Assembly: GCA_918026815.1 (NCBI GenBank)
Contig: CAKJVC010000010.1
Coordinates: 2,544,501-2,608,500, forward strand
Source: Chalara sp. BL73
Taxonomy: Eukaryota > Ascomycota > Leotiomycetes > Helotiales
Reading direction: 5' to 3'
Length of the DNA stretch: 64,000 nt
Shown here: piece after piece, positions 46,055 to 57,055 of the stretch
Numbering within the stretch: the first letter of the stretch is position 1
How the letters are laid out: every line of letters begins with the position of its first letter
The notes under the pieces: model-generated
The model's input: the letters and a program-made list of their open reading frames with translations, nothing else
Database searches by the model: none
What the model was told of the DNA's origin: nothing
Program-made: the position numbers and the translations under genes

Positions 46055-47499
46055 GGGCTGGAGTCACGAGGATTGACAGCTGTATCACCACTGTTGTAAT
46101 ATTTTATTGTGCCCCAAATTGACGGAAATCGGCCAGGATCAACCATACCAGGTTGGGAGTCGAACAAGAACTGGGATAAGCGGATCTTTTGGACGGAGTT
46201 AAAAAGGATAATGCGTCAAAAGCGATGGAGTTTTGCAACTCAGATAATTTCTTCGAGAGGTTAGGGCATCTCAAAATGATTACCTTGGAGTCTACAAGGG
46301 AACAGTACATTGAGGAAGAAAAGATGGGTTGAAGAGAGAGGTGGCGCCAGGCTTCACAAACTGCAGAACGCGTGTGTGTCGCTCATAGTTGAAGTGTCAG
46401 GCACAAAAAGCGACACTTCTTCTATAGAATCTGGATATTTTATGCCTGTAGCCACATGGCATATTGAAATGGGGCATGTGCGGCGACCCGTCGAAATATG
46501 CGGCATTGTCTGGATCGGTCTATTTTCGCGGATGGCTACACCTCTTTGCTTCGAGTTTGAGATTGCACAGGTGTTGCACATGGGGTTGCGGCGAAGGAAT
46601 TAAGGTAATGAGCTTCTGAGCTAATGCTGGGTAGGACACCCTATAACCCACAAAATGTACATAGTAGGGCATGTCGTACCATTATGTAAGATGATTATAG
46701 GGAAAACGGTGCATCTTATCTTTTCGTGAAGCTACCCCTGCTATGTTCGCTGGGTCTTTTCGTCACTCACTGCCCAGATATTCGAAATAGGCCCGTGGTG
46801 ACGGCTAATAAGCCCTTGAGTTACATTGCAACAAGAAATTAGCACTTCTTGATGGGCATGTCAGCCACCCCAGTATCCTTTTCCTGGTATTCCGAGTATT
46901 CCACCGCGCCAATATCGGAGCACAACTGCCGTGATGGGATGTCAAATCCCCTATCGGGAGCCTGCACCACCACATGTTGCTTTCCATGCAGATGCGCATG
47001 CATTATGTAGACGTATTTTGGAGCGGATAATAACCCTTACCATCTCCATGTCAGCAGTGGCTGCGAGAACAGCACTCTTGGACCGATATCATCTGAGATC
47101 CAATAACAATGAGCCGATCGATGAGCATACCAAGATACTTGCCATCTGCTTGGAGATGCTATAAGTGGGATCTTCCTTTCCTGGTAAGTAGCTCTTCGCC
47201 CTGATGCTTCAATATATATGCTCTTATCCACAAATTTTTTCTACCCCAAGTTTACCTCATGCAAGACATCTCTTTCCGCTTCACACTTTTTTTGACGACC
47301 TTTTGTGTGTTTATCCTCCCCCATAACCCCTCGACCACAACCTACCCGAAGTCCGGCTTGACTAAGAAATGCCCAAACCATAGCCGTCTTGTTTTAAACA
47401 ACATTCAACATCCCTTTTCACATTCACGTGCTCCCTCTGTCTCTCTGTCTCTCCCTCTTTCCTTTGTTTCGAACCCAACATCTACCGCGTTCACTCACA
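46055..47499. other. Intergenic region
   Basis: About 1.4 kb with short frames only, none with family features. Confidence 0.5.
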
Positions 47500-49565
47500 A
47501 TGGACGAAAAGAAAATACATGGCTCCTCAGATTCGGAGATCGGTGACCAAAGCCGCCTGGTTCTCAATGAGACTGGCCATGTTCAGGAGCTTGATCGGCA
47601 ATTTTCCCTGCTGTCCATATGCTCAGTTGGGATCGTAACTGGAAATGCGTGGGCAGGTATGTATTTGATTGCCCGTATGATCTGGCAAGGTAATGATTGT
47701 GGCAGCTCTGGGTGGGAGTATCGTGGTGGCTATCTAGTAAGTGGGAATCTCGACATTAGGAAACAAGTGCTGATAACTGCGCAGTAATGGCGGACCGCCA
47801 GGTAAGGACCTCTGGAATACCCATTGAATATCAATACGTCACGACCTGTCGAAGATGTTTTCTTCGTCTCCAACTTCTAACATATGGAATACTACCATAA
47901 TGTAAGCGGAAAGCTCTCAAGCTACATATACTAATCTCAGCATATTCTAGGTGTGATTTACGAGTTTATCGTTGTCTCCTTCTTCTATTGGCTTGCTGCT
48001 GCATCCCTCGCTGTAAGATGGCTCTATGTGTTTCCGCTAAGCACAGCTAAACCCTACACAGGAACTCGCATCTTCAATGCCCAGCAGTGCTGGAGTCTAT
48101 CACTGGGCATCAATTACGCCAGGGCCAAAGTATGGCCGAGTCATAGGTTGGTTTGCTGGCTGGTGGAATACATTTGCTGTACAGAGCACTTCTCTTCATT
48201 TGCAGTTCCAGATTACTGACTCATTTAGTGGATCTCCGCCACAGCAACCATGTCAAGCATTTGTTCCAACATTGCAGTGGCTATGTATGGGCTTTACCAT
48301 CCCGGCTACGTGCCTGAGCGGTGGCATATCTTCATCGGATATCTTATTATTACTTGGATAGCTTGCTGTATTGTTCTGTTTTGGCATTATGGGCTCCCAC
48401 TAATCAACAACATTGGCAAGTCTACTCCAAAAGAAATTTTCCTTCTAATTGATACCTATTTCTTCCTGTACAAGCTGTCATTCATATCTGACGATACGCA
48501 GGCCTTTTCTTTATCCTTAGTGGTGTCCTTATTACCGTCCTTGTCTGTGCTATCATGCCCTCGCAAACTGGTGCTGGATATGCGACTTCATCCTTCGTAT
48601 GGAGAGACTGGGTCAACGAGACCGGGTATTCATCTAACTCCTTCGTTTTCCTGATGGGTATGCTGAACGGGGCGTACGCTGTCGGCGTCCCCGACTGCGT
48701 TTCGCATCTCTGCGAGGAGCTTCCTGATCCAAAACGAAGCATCCCTAAAGCCATTGCAGCACAAATGATAATCGGTTTCCTAACTACAGTAGCATACATG
48801 ATAGCGATATTCTACGCCATCACTGATCTTGACGATGTCTTTGCTGCTTCTTATTTTCCACTCGCGAAAATTTATCAACAGGCTACGAGGAGCAATGCTG
48901 GCACAATTGGACTACTGCTCATCATTTTCATTCCGATATTTTGCACGACTATAGGGTCGTACATCACTGCAGGCAGGTGCGTCTGGACCCTAGCCCGCGA
49001 TGACGCCATACCATTCTCCCGCTACCTCAAACGTATATCTCCTCGTTGGGACAATCCTTTCAACGCCACACTTGTATGTGGCATCTTCTCTACGATTCTA
49101 GGAGCTGTCTATGTTGGCTCCTCAACAGCTTTTAATGCGTTTATCGGCTCTTCCGTCGTTCTCACAAGCCTCTCATACCTAGCCGCCATCTTGCCGTTCG
49201 TTTTCACGCAGCGGTTCAAATTCGCCTCCTTCCCACTCTCTGAAGCAGGGGCAGTAGCCAAGGGAAATGGAATGCAGCCAGGCCCTTTCCAGATGAACCC
49301 TGTGGTCGGTTATGTGGTCAATATAGTGGCAAGTGCGTACATTATGGTATTTGTTGTGATATTCTGCTTCCCATTCACAAGGCATTTTGATGCTGTGAGC
49401 ATGAATTATGCAAGCGCTATTATGGGCGGGATGAGTTTAATGGCGCTAGTGTGGTGGATTGTAGGGAGTGAAGGGTATGTTGGGCCACAGGCTGTGGTTA
49501 GTGGTGTTGGAAATGTGATTGTTGGTGAAGATGTGCCTAGAGAAAATGCATTACGGGGGACTTGA
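47500..49565 (+). CDS. APC-superfamily permease (amino acid/choline, Hnm1/Uga4-like)
   Basis: Seven exons: 47500-47656, 47705-47735, 47785-47801, 47951-48012, 48062-48178, 48229-48415, 48502-49565; phases agree and give 544 aa. The first span starts FSLLSICSVGIVTGNAWA, followed by GGSIVVAIYNGGPPGVIYEF, the substrate-binding unwound region of the family, then LAELASSMPSSAGVYHWA and about ten further hydrophobic segments (for example IGLLLIIFIPIFCTTIGSYI). The overall layout fits the fungal choline/GABA permease branch at the plasma or vacuolar membrane; substrate unproven. Exon three is only 17 nt. Intron 48416-48501 uses a GC donor (GCAAGT), needed to restore NNIGLFFILSG. Confidence 0.88.
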
Positions 49566-50108
49566 GCAGCGGCTTGCAGTGGACTTTCTATGATTATATA
49601 TTTTGAGACCTGGGATATTTAGCTGTTTTTTGACAGCCGTCAGGGACTCGAGAAGCCGTCAGGTTCCTCTTTCCTAAAATGGTTACATTATACGCACAGT
49701 TTTCTGTAGTTTCACCAGTCTTTTAACCCCCGGTCGATGCTCCGTAAGTTGATCCTTTCCTAATTGGTAAATTAGACTCCATTATCAAGGAACTGGATTT
49801 CAAACCAACCGAAGTGAGTACGCGATTTTATGGTTCGGTCTGGCTTACAATCATTTCCCGAACAAGCACAAGAAAATAGAAAAGCAAACAGGCTGAAAAT
49901 GCTGATATAATTTACTTGTCGTAAAAAGAGCGTGCAATGGGTATTCCCAAACTCCATACCACGTCAACGTGGTATGAGTCCGCTACTCAGATCCCTGATC
50001 CGAAGGCCTAAACTCCAATATCACCTTTCCAATGCCCCCAAACTCCACGCTACCAGCCAGCATAAAGACAGAAATCTGCTTCAAGACCTCGGTAAAGTTC
50101 TAGAAAAT
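49566..50108. other. Intergenic region between convergent genes
   Basis: 3' flanks of the permease and lyase genes. A short perfect inverted repeat CCACGT-CA-ACGTGG is seen at about 49959-49972. Confidence 0.5.
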
Positions 50109-50987
50109 CTAATGCTCTACCCTGATACCAAAGAAGTGGATCTCGGACTCTGCTTCTCCTTGAACATAGTTTCCAGCCTTGAAGTAGCTATCCAACGCAC
50201 CCAGCTTATTCGCGAAGCCTCCCGTCTCTGGGTACCTCTTCCCGTTGATTTCCACGTACAGCACGTCGTTCTCATAGGCGATCATATATGTGAACTTGGT
50301 GCCAACGGGGACCTTGACCAGATTGTGGCGTATCTGGTTTCCGCCCGCTTTTGTCTGCCCGACGCCAAACGTCAGCTGTCCCGCCGAGTTGTAGTAGAGC
50401 TCTGCAACCGGCTTGACCGAGAGCTTGTCGTCGATGTGGATCTGGCCCACGCAGACGCCTTTCGTGTCGCTGGCCTTCACGGCCTGGAGGGTCGCGTAGA
50501 GCCGGTTCTTGGGCTTTTTGGGGCTCCAGCTGCGAGGATTGCTCTCGCGGAATTCGGTGCGGCAGTGTTTGCTGTTGGGCGTGTGGACGCACCCCGAGCT
50601 CGCGGGGGGGACCTTCATCACTACTACGTTGTCTTTCATGAAATAGTACTCTTTTTTCGGGTCTTGATACGTTGCGAGCTTAGAGCCGGGGATCGTTTGT
50701 GGTTTCCCAGGTGAGCCGATGGGGAGCTGGAGCGACCATTTCTCGAACTGAAAGCCGCTGATTGGTCCGGCGTCGCCTTTGGATGTGCTTCCGGAGGAGG
50801 CTTTGTTTGAGGTCTTGCCCGAATCAGAATCACCTGCTGAGTCCTTCGTGGACTTTTTTGAGGAAACATCGGTGGTTGATGCATCTCCGTCATCAGCCTT
50901 GGATGATGTGCTGCCTGAACCAGATTTCGCAGGGACAGCCAGTGCCAGAGGTGCGAGGAGCAGCAAGTGGAAAAGAGTTGACTTCAT
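50109..50987 (-). CDS. Secreted alginate-lyase-fold polysaccharide lyase (PL7-like)
   Basis: Single exon, 292 aa. A signal peptide (MKSTLFHLLLLAPLALAVPA) leads to a low-complexity Ser/Thr/Lys/Asp linker (about 21-75). The catalytic jelly-roll follows: WSLQLPIG near residue 85, the RTEFRE motif (Arg/Glu), the QIH motif (catalytic His), and the Tyr-bearing YFKAGNYVQG near the end. These three blocks are the PL7 alginate lyase 2 signature. Related fungal lyases attack polymannuronate or polyglucuronate by beta-elimination, so the polymer is not certain (PL20 glucuronan lyases share the fold). No other module is present. Confidence 0.85.
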   Translation of the reverse strand: MKSTLFHLLLLAPLALAVPAKSGSGSTSSKADDGDASTTDVSSKKSTKDSAGDSDSGKTSNKASSGSTSKGDAGPISGFQFEKWSLQLPIGSPGKPQTIPGSKLATYQDPKKEYYFMKDNVVVMKVPPASSGCVHTPNSKHCRTEFRESNPRSWSPKKPKNRLYATLQAVKASDTKGVCVGQIHIDDKLSVKPVAELYYNSAGQLTFGVGQTKAGGNQIRHNLVKVPVGTKFTYMIAYENDVLYVEINGKRYPETGGFANKLGALDSYFKAGNYVQGEAESEIHFFGIRVEH

Positions 50988-52311
50988 AATGCCGTAAAGA
51001 GACTTGGAGAATAGAATGTGAGAAAACTGAGATGAAATGGAGAGAGTGTGAGAGGTGGAGTCGTGATGGTCGATGGCCTATCGATGTAAAATCCAAACTA
51101 TTATATACAATAGACGAAAAGATTGCGAAAAATTGTCGAGACCTGGATTTTCCGGATTGAGCCCTATGCAATTACTGACACGAGGGATGAACAGGAATGC
51201 CGAAACTCCTAGAAGGTACTGATACAACAACCATGGCTAGCATTTACTGAGAAAGCTTATCTCACAGCCAAATAAAACAATCAATGCAGACGCACGTAAT
51301 AGACTTGGTTTATAGGAAGGAGGAGTGATAATCCTTTCCTTCTCAAGCCTGGCAGTTCCAGCAAAGTATGTGAGTCACGTGATAAGCATTTTAAATCCTC
51401 GAGACTCGGACAACGGCAATGTTGCTAGAGCTGCAAAACCCTTGATACTGGAATTCATGACTGATCAGATTTCAATGAAGCAAGCCGGGTATAGAACGAA
51501 AGCGTGCTTCCTCCTACTCTGATCCGTCACTGAGGTAAGATCCATTCCTTGCGGTTAAGTAATCAAGCTTGAGGCTACTTCCTTGGCTGTGGGAAGGATT
51601 ATGCATACAATCATGAACCTGAGTAATGACCCGCCCCATATTTCCTTTGATTTTGAGTCGAGGACGCAGCCTAAGGGATCACATTTCAACATGCTACGAC
51701 TTGAGGAAGAGGTGCTAAGGAAGATTGGGCAAATGTGGCTGTTTTAGCACTTACGCCAGATGTTGATGCTCAGGGATAATGTTATTTAAGCGAGTCAACC
51801 CTAAATCAACTCCCTGTATCGGCCCCTCCAGCATTTGAAGTGGCACTCACAATCTGCACAAAACATAAAACCATCGTTTGGACAACGTTTTATGATCATG
51901 CTTTCCTTGAAATGTCATCAGAAATTATGTGTGCTGTTCAAATTGAAGGCACCATGAGGGTCTGCCTACGGTCATGAATAATCACCGCAGGATGAGAGCT
52001 GCCCGCTCATCCTTCCGCTGCGCAATCAAAGATCACATCCTAGGGATGGGCACCATACTGGAAACAGGCAATCTTCAACGGGGGCGTCTTCTCACAAATC
52101 TCACAATAATCGCTGTGTTTAAATGTCTTTCAAGGTGGGCATTTCCACCTTGGTCATCGGTATTGCCGTTATCACATGATTACACGCACACTCTCACATA
52201 CTATATTTATGTGTTCAACCGTGTTAGAAGCTCTCACAGCAAGATTATAGATCTGGGCTCGACGGAAGGGGTATCATATTCATAAAGCCATGAGCTACTC
52301 TAGGCTAGAAG
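50988..52311. other. Intergenic region
   Basis: About 1.3 kb; promoter side of the lyase and 3' side of the reductase. No gene supported. Confidence 0.5.
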
Positions 52312-54273
52312 CTACCACTCAAGTCTATCATCACACTTCAAGGTGACATCATATCGATCTTGACCTTCCCACACCTTCCTCGGCGAGTTGCAACCTGCAA
52401 CTATGGTTTTGAGATCGCTAATCATTGAGCCGGGTCCACTGGCATACACTGCTGTTGGACCACGCACCGTGTTTCCGACAAATTGATCGACCATTTTCGG
52501 CAGGTCCGGATGCGTCTCCTGGCCTTCGCGTCCAATCTTTCTCACATCTAATGATTGGAGGCTCTTCAAGGACGCCGTTGATGATGGAACAACCTCTTTG
52601 ATTTCACTCTCATTCAACTCCTCCTTTTGGCCTACAAGCGACGGGGATGGTGTTGTGTTCTGCTCTCTCGTGACGTATATATGTATCGCTACATTGTGTG
52701 TCTCACTCGCTCCTCGGATCATTTCGAGTTCTGGCTTTATCCAATTAATATCATCTGACCTGCGGATCGCCCATATCAATTCAATCTTCCGATCTCTAGA
52801 GATTGGTTGCCTAACTAGGCTTAGTAAAACAGGCAGAACATATGTGATACCTGTTCCACCTGCAACACAAAGCACGTTTACATCTGGTGTCATATTTTCT
52901 GCGATGCAATCCCCGTAGTGGCCGGACAGGATAATAGACGTGGTCGCCTCCAGCCCTTCAGACAATTTCCTGGCCGCTAGGTCTGCAACTTTCTTGGTCT
53001 CGCCCTTCTTCGCCCGAAAGACGTACGAGTGTACAACTTCTCCCCCACTGAGCTCTGGCAGGTTGAGGGGCGTGAAAGGGTGGGACTGCCATATGCTGCA
53101 CTCGGTGAAGCATAGGTAAAAGTGTTGTCCGATATTCCATGGGTCTTGGGAATGTTTAAAGTCTAAACGTACGATATCACCGTTTTCAGCATCCGAAAAA
53201 TGCGTTAAGGATGCTTCTGCAGCTTTGAATCCCATAGAACCGCTTGGCAAGTATTGGTAGTGCACGAGCGCAGACCGTGCTAGTCTAATGGCTCGGTCCG
53301 CAAACCAGATGAGCAGCGATGGCAATAGAAAGCAGTGAAGTTGCGCCCAATGCCCCCAACATGCGCCAATGTATACCATGGCCAAAACATAATGCATTTT
53401 GCGGAATGCCTCGTAACCTGTTGCTCGAATCCCCCACGGCGTGCTTAGGACGAAGATGAAGAGTAACAGCAGTGTTGCGACAATGCCCCAAATCATATAA
53501 GTTTGAGAGAACATGTCCAGAGCAGTAGAAGGCTGCGGCTGATACAGCTTAACATAGATTATTGTCCAGCCGATAGTGTGAAAGACACCTTGGAGGACGA
53601 TAATATAGCCCAGCCATCGGTGCAAGAAGTTGAAACGCTGATATGGGATGCCGGTGAGGACAGACAGTATCGACTCACGACTGGACAGCATGATTGAAAG
53701 TGGTGTGAGCGCATATGCGAAGATTCCAATTCTGTCGGACCATGGACCTAAGCTTGACCTGGTGCGGTAAGAACCAGGCGAAGCTTTCACCGGAGTCTTC
53801 CATACCTTCCAAGGAATTGCGACAAAACTGAATACGACGAAGTATATGAATATCACCGCAAGAATGAGCACTTGAAGGCGAGTTGTCCGTCCAAAGACAT
53901 GGCGTATCGAGTCAGGAAGCAGATATGAGCGGATGTATGACGCAATTGTCCTCCTCGAGCGAGATTCTTGACTCCTTGCTTCTGCAGCTTTCTCGCTGTC
54001 TAAGTACGTGACTTCGCAGGCTCGAGGCGAACGCCACACACGGCGACCGATAGCCCATAGAAACAAGACTCCTCCGATTATGGACCAAAAGATTCCGGAG
54101 TAGAGCATGCTGCGATCGTGATTCTGATAGATGACATCCATGTATTCACATGTCCCCGAATCCATTGTTGTACACGGCATCGCTACGGTCCCATATCCCC
54201 AGTGGGTTACCATATATGTCCCTTCGCTCATGTCACTCATGCGAGCAATCAGCGAGTGTTTGATATAGTCCAT
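52312..54273 (-). CDS. Ferric/cupric reductase transmembrane component (FRE family)
   Basis: Single exon, 653 aa from the ATG at 54273 (an in-frame ATG at 54348 would add 25 residues; the shorter start is preferred but not proven). An N-terminal non-cytosolic stretch (about 1-55) with several Cys precedes about seven spans. The ferric-reductase domain has haem-ligand regions at LHRWLGY (about 221), KMHYVLAMVYIG (about 296) and GHWAQLH (about 309). The FAD site is SHPFTPL (about 398) and the NADPH site CVAGGTGITYVLP (about 471). The protein moves electrons from cytosolic NADPH across the plasma membrane to reduce Fe(III) or Cu(II). It is divergent from a Ctr copper transporter 470 nt away, which favours a copper role. 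Confidence 0.9.
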   Translation of the reverse strand: MDYIKHSLIARMSDMSEGTYMVTHWGYGTVAMPCTTMDSGTCEYMDVIYQNHDRSMLYSGIFWSIIGGVLFLWAIGRRVWRSPRACEVTYLDSEKAAEARSQESRSRRTIASYIRSYLLPDSIRHVFGRTTRLQVLILAVIFIYFVVFSFVAIPWKVWKTPVKASPGSYRTRSSLGPWSDRIGIFAYALTPLSIMLSSRESILSVLTGIPYQRFNFLHRWLGYIIVLQGVFHTIGWTIIYVKLYQPQPSTALDMFSQTYMIWGIVATLLLLFIFVLSTPWGIRATGYEAFRKMHYVLAMVYIGACWGHWAQLHCFLLPSLLIWFADRAIRLARSALVHYQYLPSGSMGFKAAEASLTHFSDAENGDIVRLDFKHSQDPWNIGQHFYLCFTECSIWQSHPFTPLNLPELSGGEVVHSYVFRAKKGETKKVADLAARKLSEGLEATTSIILSGHYGDCIAENMTPDVNVLCVAGGTGITYVLPVLLSLVRQPISRDRKIELIWAIRRSDDINWIKPELEMIRGASETHNVAIHIYVTREQNTTPSPSLVGQKEELNESEIKEVVPSSTASLKSLQSLDVRKIGREGQETHPDLPKMVDQFVGNTVRGPTAVYASGPGSMISDLKTIVAGCNSPRKVWEGQDRYDVTLKCDDRLEW

Positions 54274-54744
54274 CTTAGTAAGATAGAAAAAGAGTGTGTT
54301 GAGATGAATGCTCTTCTTCCGCGAAATCGGGATAATGAGGTTGGTCAATATTTCGCAGACAAGACTACTTGTATATCGGCAGGCAGTGCCATGACTCTGG
54401 GCTCATTTACAATGTTCCAGCAAAGTCAAGAAGATTACGAACTTCCTAGCCGCTTAGTGGGGGAAGGCTGATCATTGGGGCTTGATATTGGCATAAAGTG
54501 GGGGCAAAATTGGGAACAACGTCCACTTTTGAAGCTCTGTCCCTGCAAAACATGCTCAATTCCTCTCATTTTCCCCATTTATTCACCTTGGCACAGTCCT
54601 TGGCAAGCGGGAACGTCAAAATCTGCAGGCACATATATTTGAGCTTTTGGCAATGCCGATGGATGAGCAATTGTTTAGAAGAGCGTTGGATACTTCAATA
54701 CAATATAACTGTGCCGAGATTTGCGAATTGCATTTCTCGCTATA
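54274..54744. promoter_or_regulatory. Shared reductase/copper-transporter promoter with four GCTCA cores
   Basis: The GCTCA core occurs four times: 54401-54405 (+), 54554-54558 (+), 54640-54644 (-) and 54665-54669 region (- strand, as ATTGCTCA over 54671-54664). The last is one base from the yeast Mac1 site TTTGCTCA. About one would be expected by chance in this length. Function as copper-response elements is an inference. Confidence 0.4.
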
Positions 54745-55457
54745 ATGGATATGGATATGAGCTCAACAAGCAGCGACTGCAAAGTTTCTGTATGCACCAG
54801 TCTTGGTGCCAAATCGATAATTTAGGCTAATGAAGAAAATAGATGCTTTGGAACTGGAACACCATAGATGCGTGTATGTTCTTCAAGATTGGAGCGTAAT
54901 CCATGTGGAAGGGCGACGAACAGCTAACGTAAGCCAGGCTTTTTGTCGTCCTCATGGCAGATCACCAGCAGAGGTACATTCGCTGTGACGTGCATAGTGA
55001 GTAGCATCTTGAAATCCCAAATGATGCTTGTACTTCCTTTTTTTTTTTTAAAGCGTATTGCTTACTAGTTGATTAGGGAGTTGTTCTCCTCGTGGTCTTG
55101 ATGGAGTTCCTTAGACGTATTGCGAAAGAGTACGATAATCTGATCTTGCGCCAATTCCAACGACACGTCGAAGCTCAATCGCTGCTGCATAAAATCGAAA
55201 ACGAAAGCTCTTGTTGCTTGACCAGTTCAAATGGCGATAAGCGGGTCGCGATTTTTCGTCCAACACCTTTGCAACAACTGACTCGAGCCGTCATACACGC
55301 TGTTGGGTTTGGGGTAGGATATATCGTCATGCTGCTAGCTATGTACTTTAATGGCTATATCATTATTTCGATATTTATTGGAGCTGGAATAGGAAAGTAC
55401 GTGTGCGACTGGACTGCCACGGCTGTTGAGATTAGAAGTCCGGATTCCTGCCGTTAA
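54745..55457 (+). CDS. Ctr-family copper transporter
   Basis: Four exons, 54745-54789, 54843-54873, 54938-54996 and 55077-55457, give 171 aa; only the last is long enough to see as an open frame. The Met-rich start MDMDMSS and CKVSMLWNWNTIDACF match the outer segment of fungal Ctr proteins. FLSSSWQITSRGTF leads into membrane span 1 (TCIGVVLLVVLMEF). Span 2 holds the MxxxM motif (MLLAM), span 3 the GxxxG helix-packing motif in IFIGAGIGK. The trimeric Ctr pore imports Cu(I). The layout, with PTPLQQLTRAVIHAV before span 2, fits the Ctr2/Ctr3-like filamentous-fungal group at plasma or vacuolar membrane. Confidence 0.9.
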
Positions 55458-55849
55458 ATGAAAATGTTTACAGTTCCACTGTAGGAAGAGCCGCAAAGAT
55501 CTTGAAGCATCTGCTGAAAACTTTCCTGTTCAAAAACGTTCTTAGCATAAATTATGATCCAATAGCTTGGTACATACGCCGTTTCTTTCCTGATAAGTAG
55601 AAGAGTTCTATCGTATGCTACGTTAGGTAGGTGTCTGTTCATTGGATGCTTGGCGGCATGTTATTCTAGTATTATTGACGGCAGTGAGCTTGCAAACCTA
55701 AGGTAAAAACACAGGAGCTTCTCTTTCGTATTGGAAACGGCATTACAAATCTATATCATAAACTGCCTCGATGGATATATGAACAGTAAAACCATTTTAT
55801 TGTAATAGTACGAGATTCCTTCGCCTCTAAAATCCTCCGGCTTCTATTA
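55458..55849. other. Intergenic region
   Basis: No gene supported. Confidence 0.5.
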
Positions 55850-57055
55850 ATTCAATGACTTTATCTGCGATGCTCTTCGTCCCTTGTACCTCTTCACTGC
55901 CTCTCCAAGTCCCCTTGCCTTCGTTGTAAGCCCACACCCATGGCTCTTGACATCGGCAAAGGCTGTTACTAGCGCTGCTCCTGCCTCCTCGCCATCTATA
56001 AAAGGTGCTGACTTCCTGCGGCCCCGGATCCCAACACCTAATGACTCAATCCTGGTAGCAAAGTAATAGCAAACATGGTAATATAATCTGTGGAACACCA
56101 ATCCTAAAGATATCAGCTCAGTTTACTTTCGGTTATGCCGACTTACTTTGTACATTCATAATATGAGTTTGCCCACCACCATGCACGCTGACTGCTATAT
56201 GTCCACTACGCAAGAGCTCGTTGGGCTCATCTTTAGCCAGTCCACAATTTTCACCTATTCAGCCTTGCTCTGGTCTACGAGAATGTGGTTAACCATATTT
56301 TGGTCCCCATCATTCAAGAACCTCAACTTCTAGATTTGCGCGTCCTAATCGTTTTGTTTGTCAAGCGGTATCCTAATAGCCATGGCTGTGTTTTTTGATG
56401 ATTCTATGTTCATCGGAATAGAGTACCATGTAATGGGAAACAGCAATCCAGAAACGTCCCTAAAAATCCAGTCAGTATTGATTTAAAATTGCCACACCGT
56501 TAACTCACGCTGGACTACCCCATAGTCCATAACCCTAGGGCTGCACAAATAAATGGTCTCCTTAAACGTCTTGGGCGAGAGTATCACATATCTTCTGTCC
56601 AAAGTTTCGCATGCATCCACGCCTTGGGGACGGAATTTGCCTACCAAGATGATATCGGGCTGTACTTCTTCCGCAATGTCGACACACCTCTGCCAGCCTT
56701 GAACACACTCCCAGCCCTCTCAAACGCAATCAAGTTTACTGACGTATGGATACATGCGCAACGCTTCTTTGATACCATGCCCATGCATCAACTCATACTG
56801 ATCAGCAGAGTGTCTTGTAATTGCTTCGGTCATGGATGGACCGAGAATCACGGGGATGAGCGGCGGGGTCCATACCGGCAAAGAGCCGTAGTGGCCAGCG
56901 TTTAGTTCCACTGCATATTCATTCACTGAGGATCCAAGTGTGGCGCTACCTCCCGTGAAGGAAGCGATGTGAACCGCGTACCCCTGGAGCAGGAGTTCGT
57001 ATGCGGTCGCAAAAACCACATTAGCTTAGCCATATTCCGAGTTTGCGAAGAATGG
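55850..57055 (-). pseudogene. Decayed family-1 UDP-glycosyltransferase
   Basis: Fragments appear in the correct order on the minus strand but in broken frames. The N-terminal FFANSEYG-stop-ANVVFATAYELLLQGY carries TAA (57026-57028) where the family has Gln, a C-to-T change. Then come VHIASF, VILGPSM, KFRPQGVDACETLDRRYVILSPKTF, and WYSIPMN before another TAG. Much of the C-terminal domain is missing, but the VHGGGQTH remnant, GVPQIILP and, in another frame, YYFATRIESLGVGIRG and IDGEEAGAAL persist to the end. It cannot make a working enzyme. The nonsense changes resemble RIP. Confidence 0.8.

Noticed and set aside
46310..46603. 97-codon plus-strand frame
   Set aside because: Composition is unconvincing and an equal-length antisense frame overlaps it.
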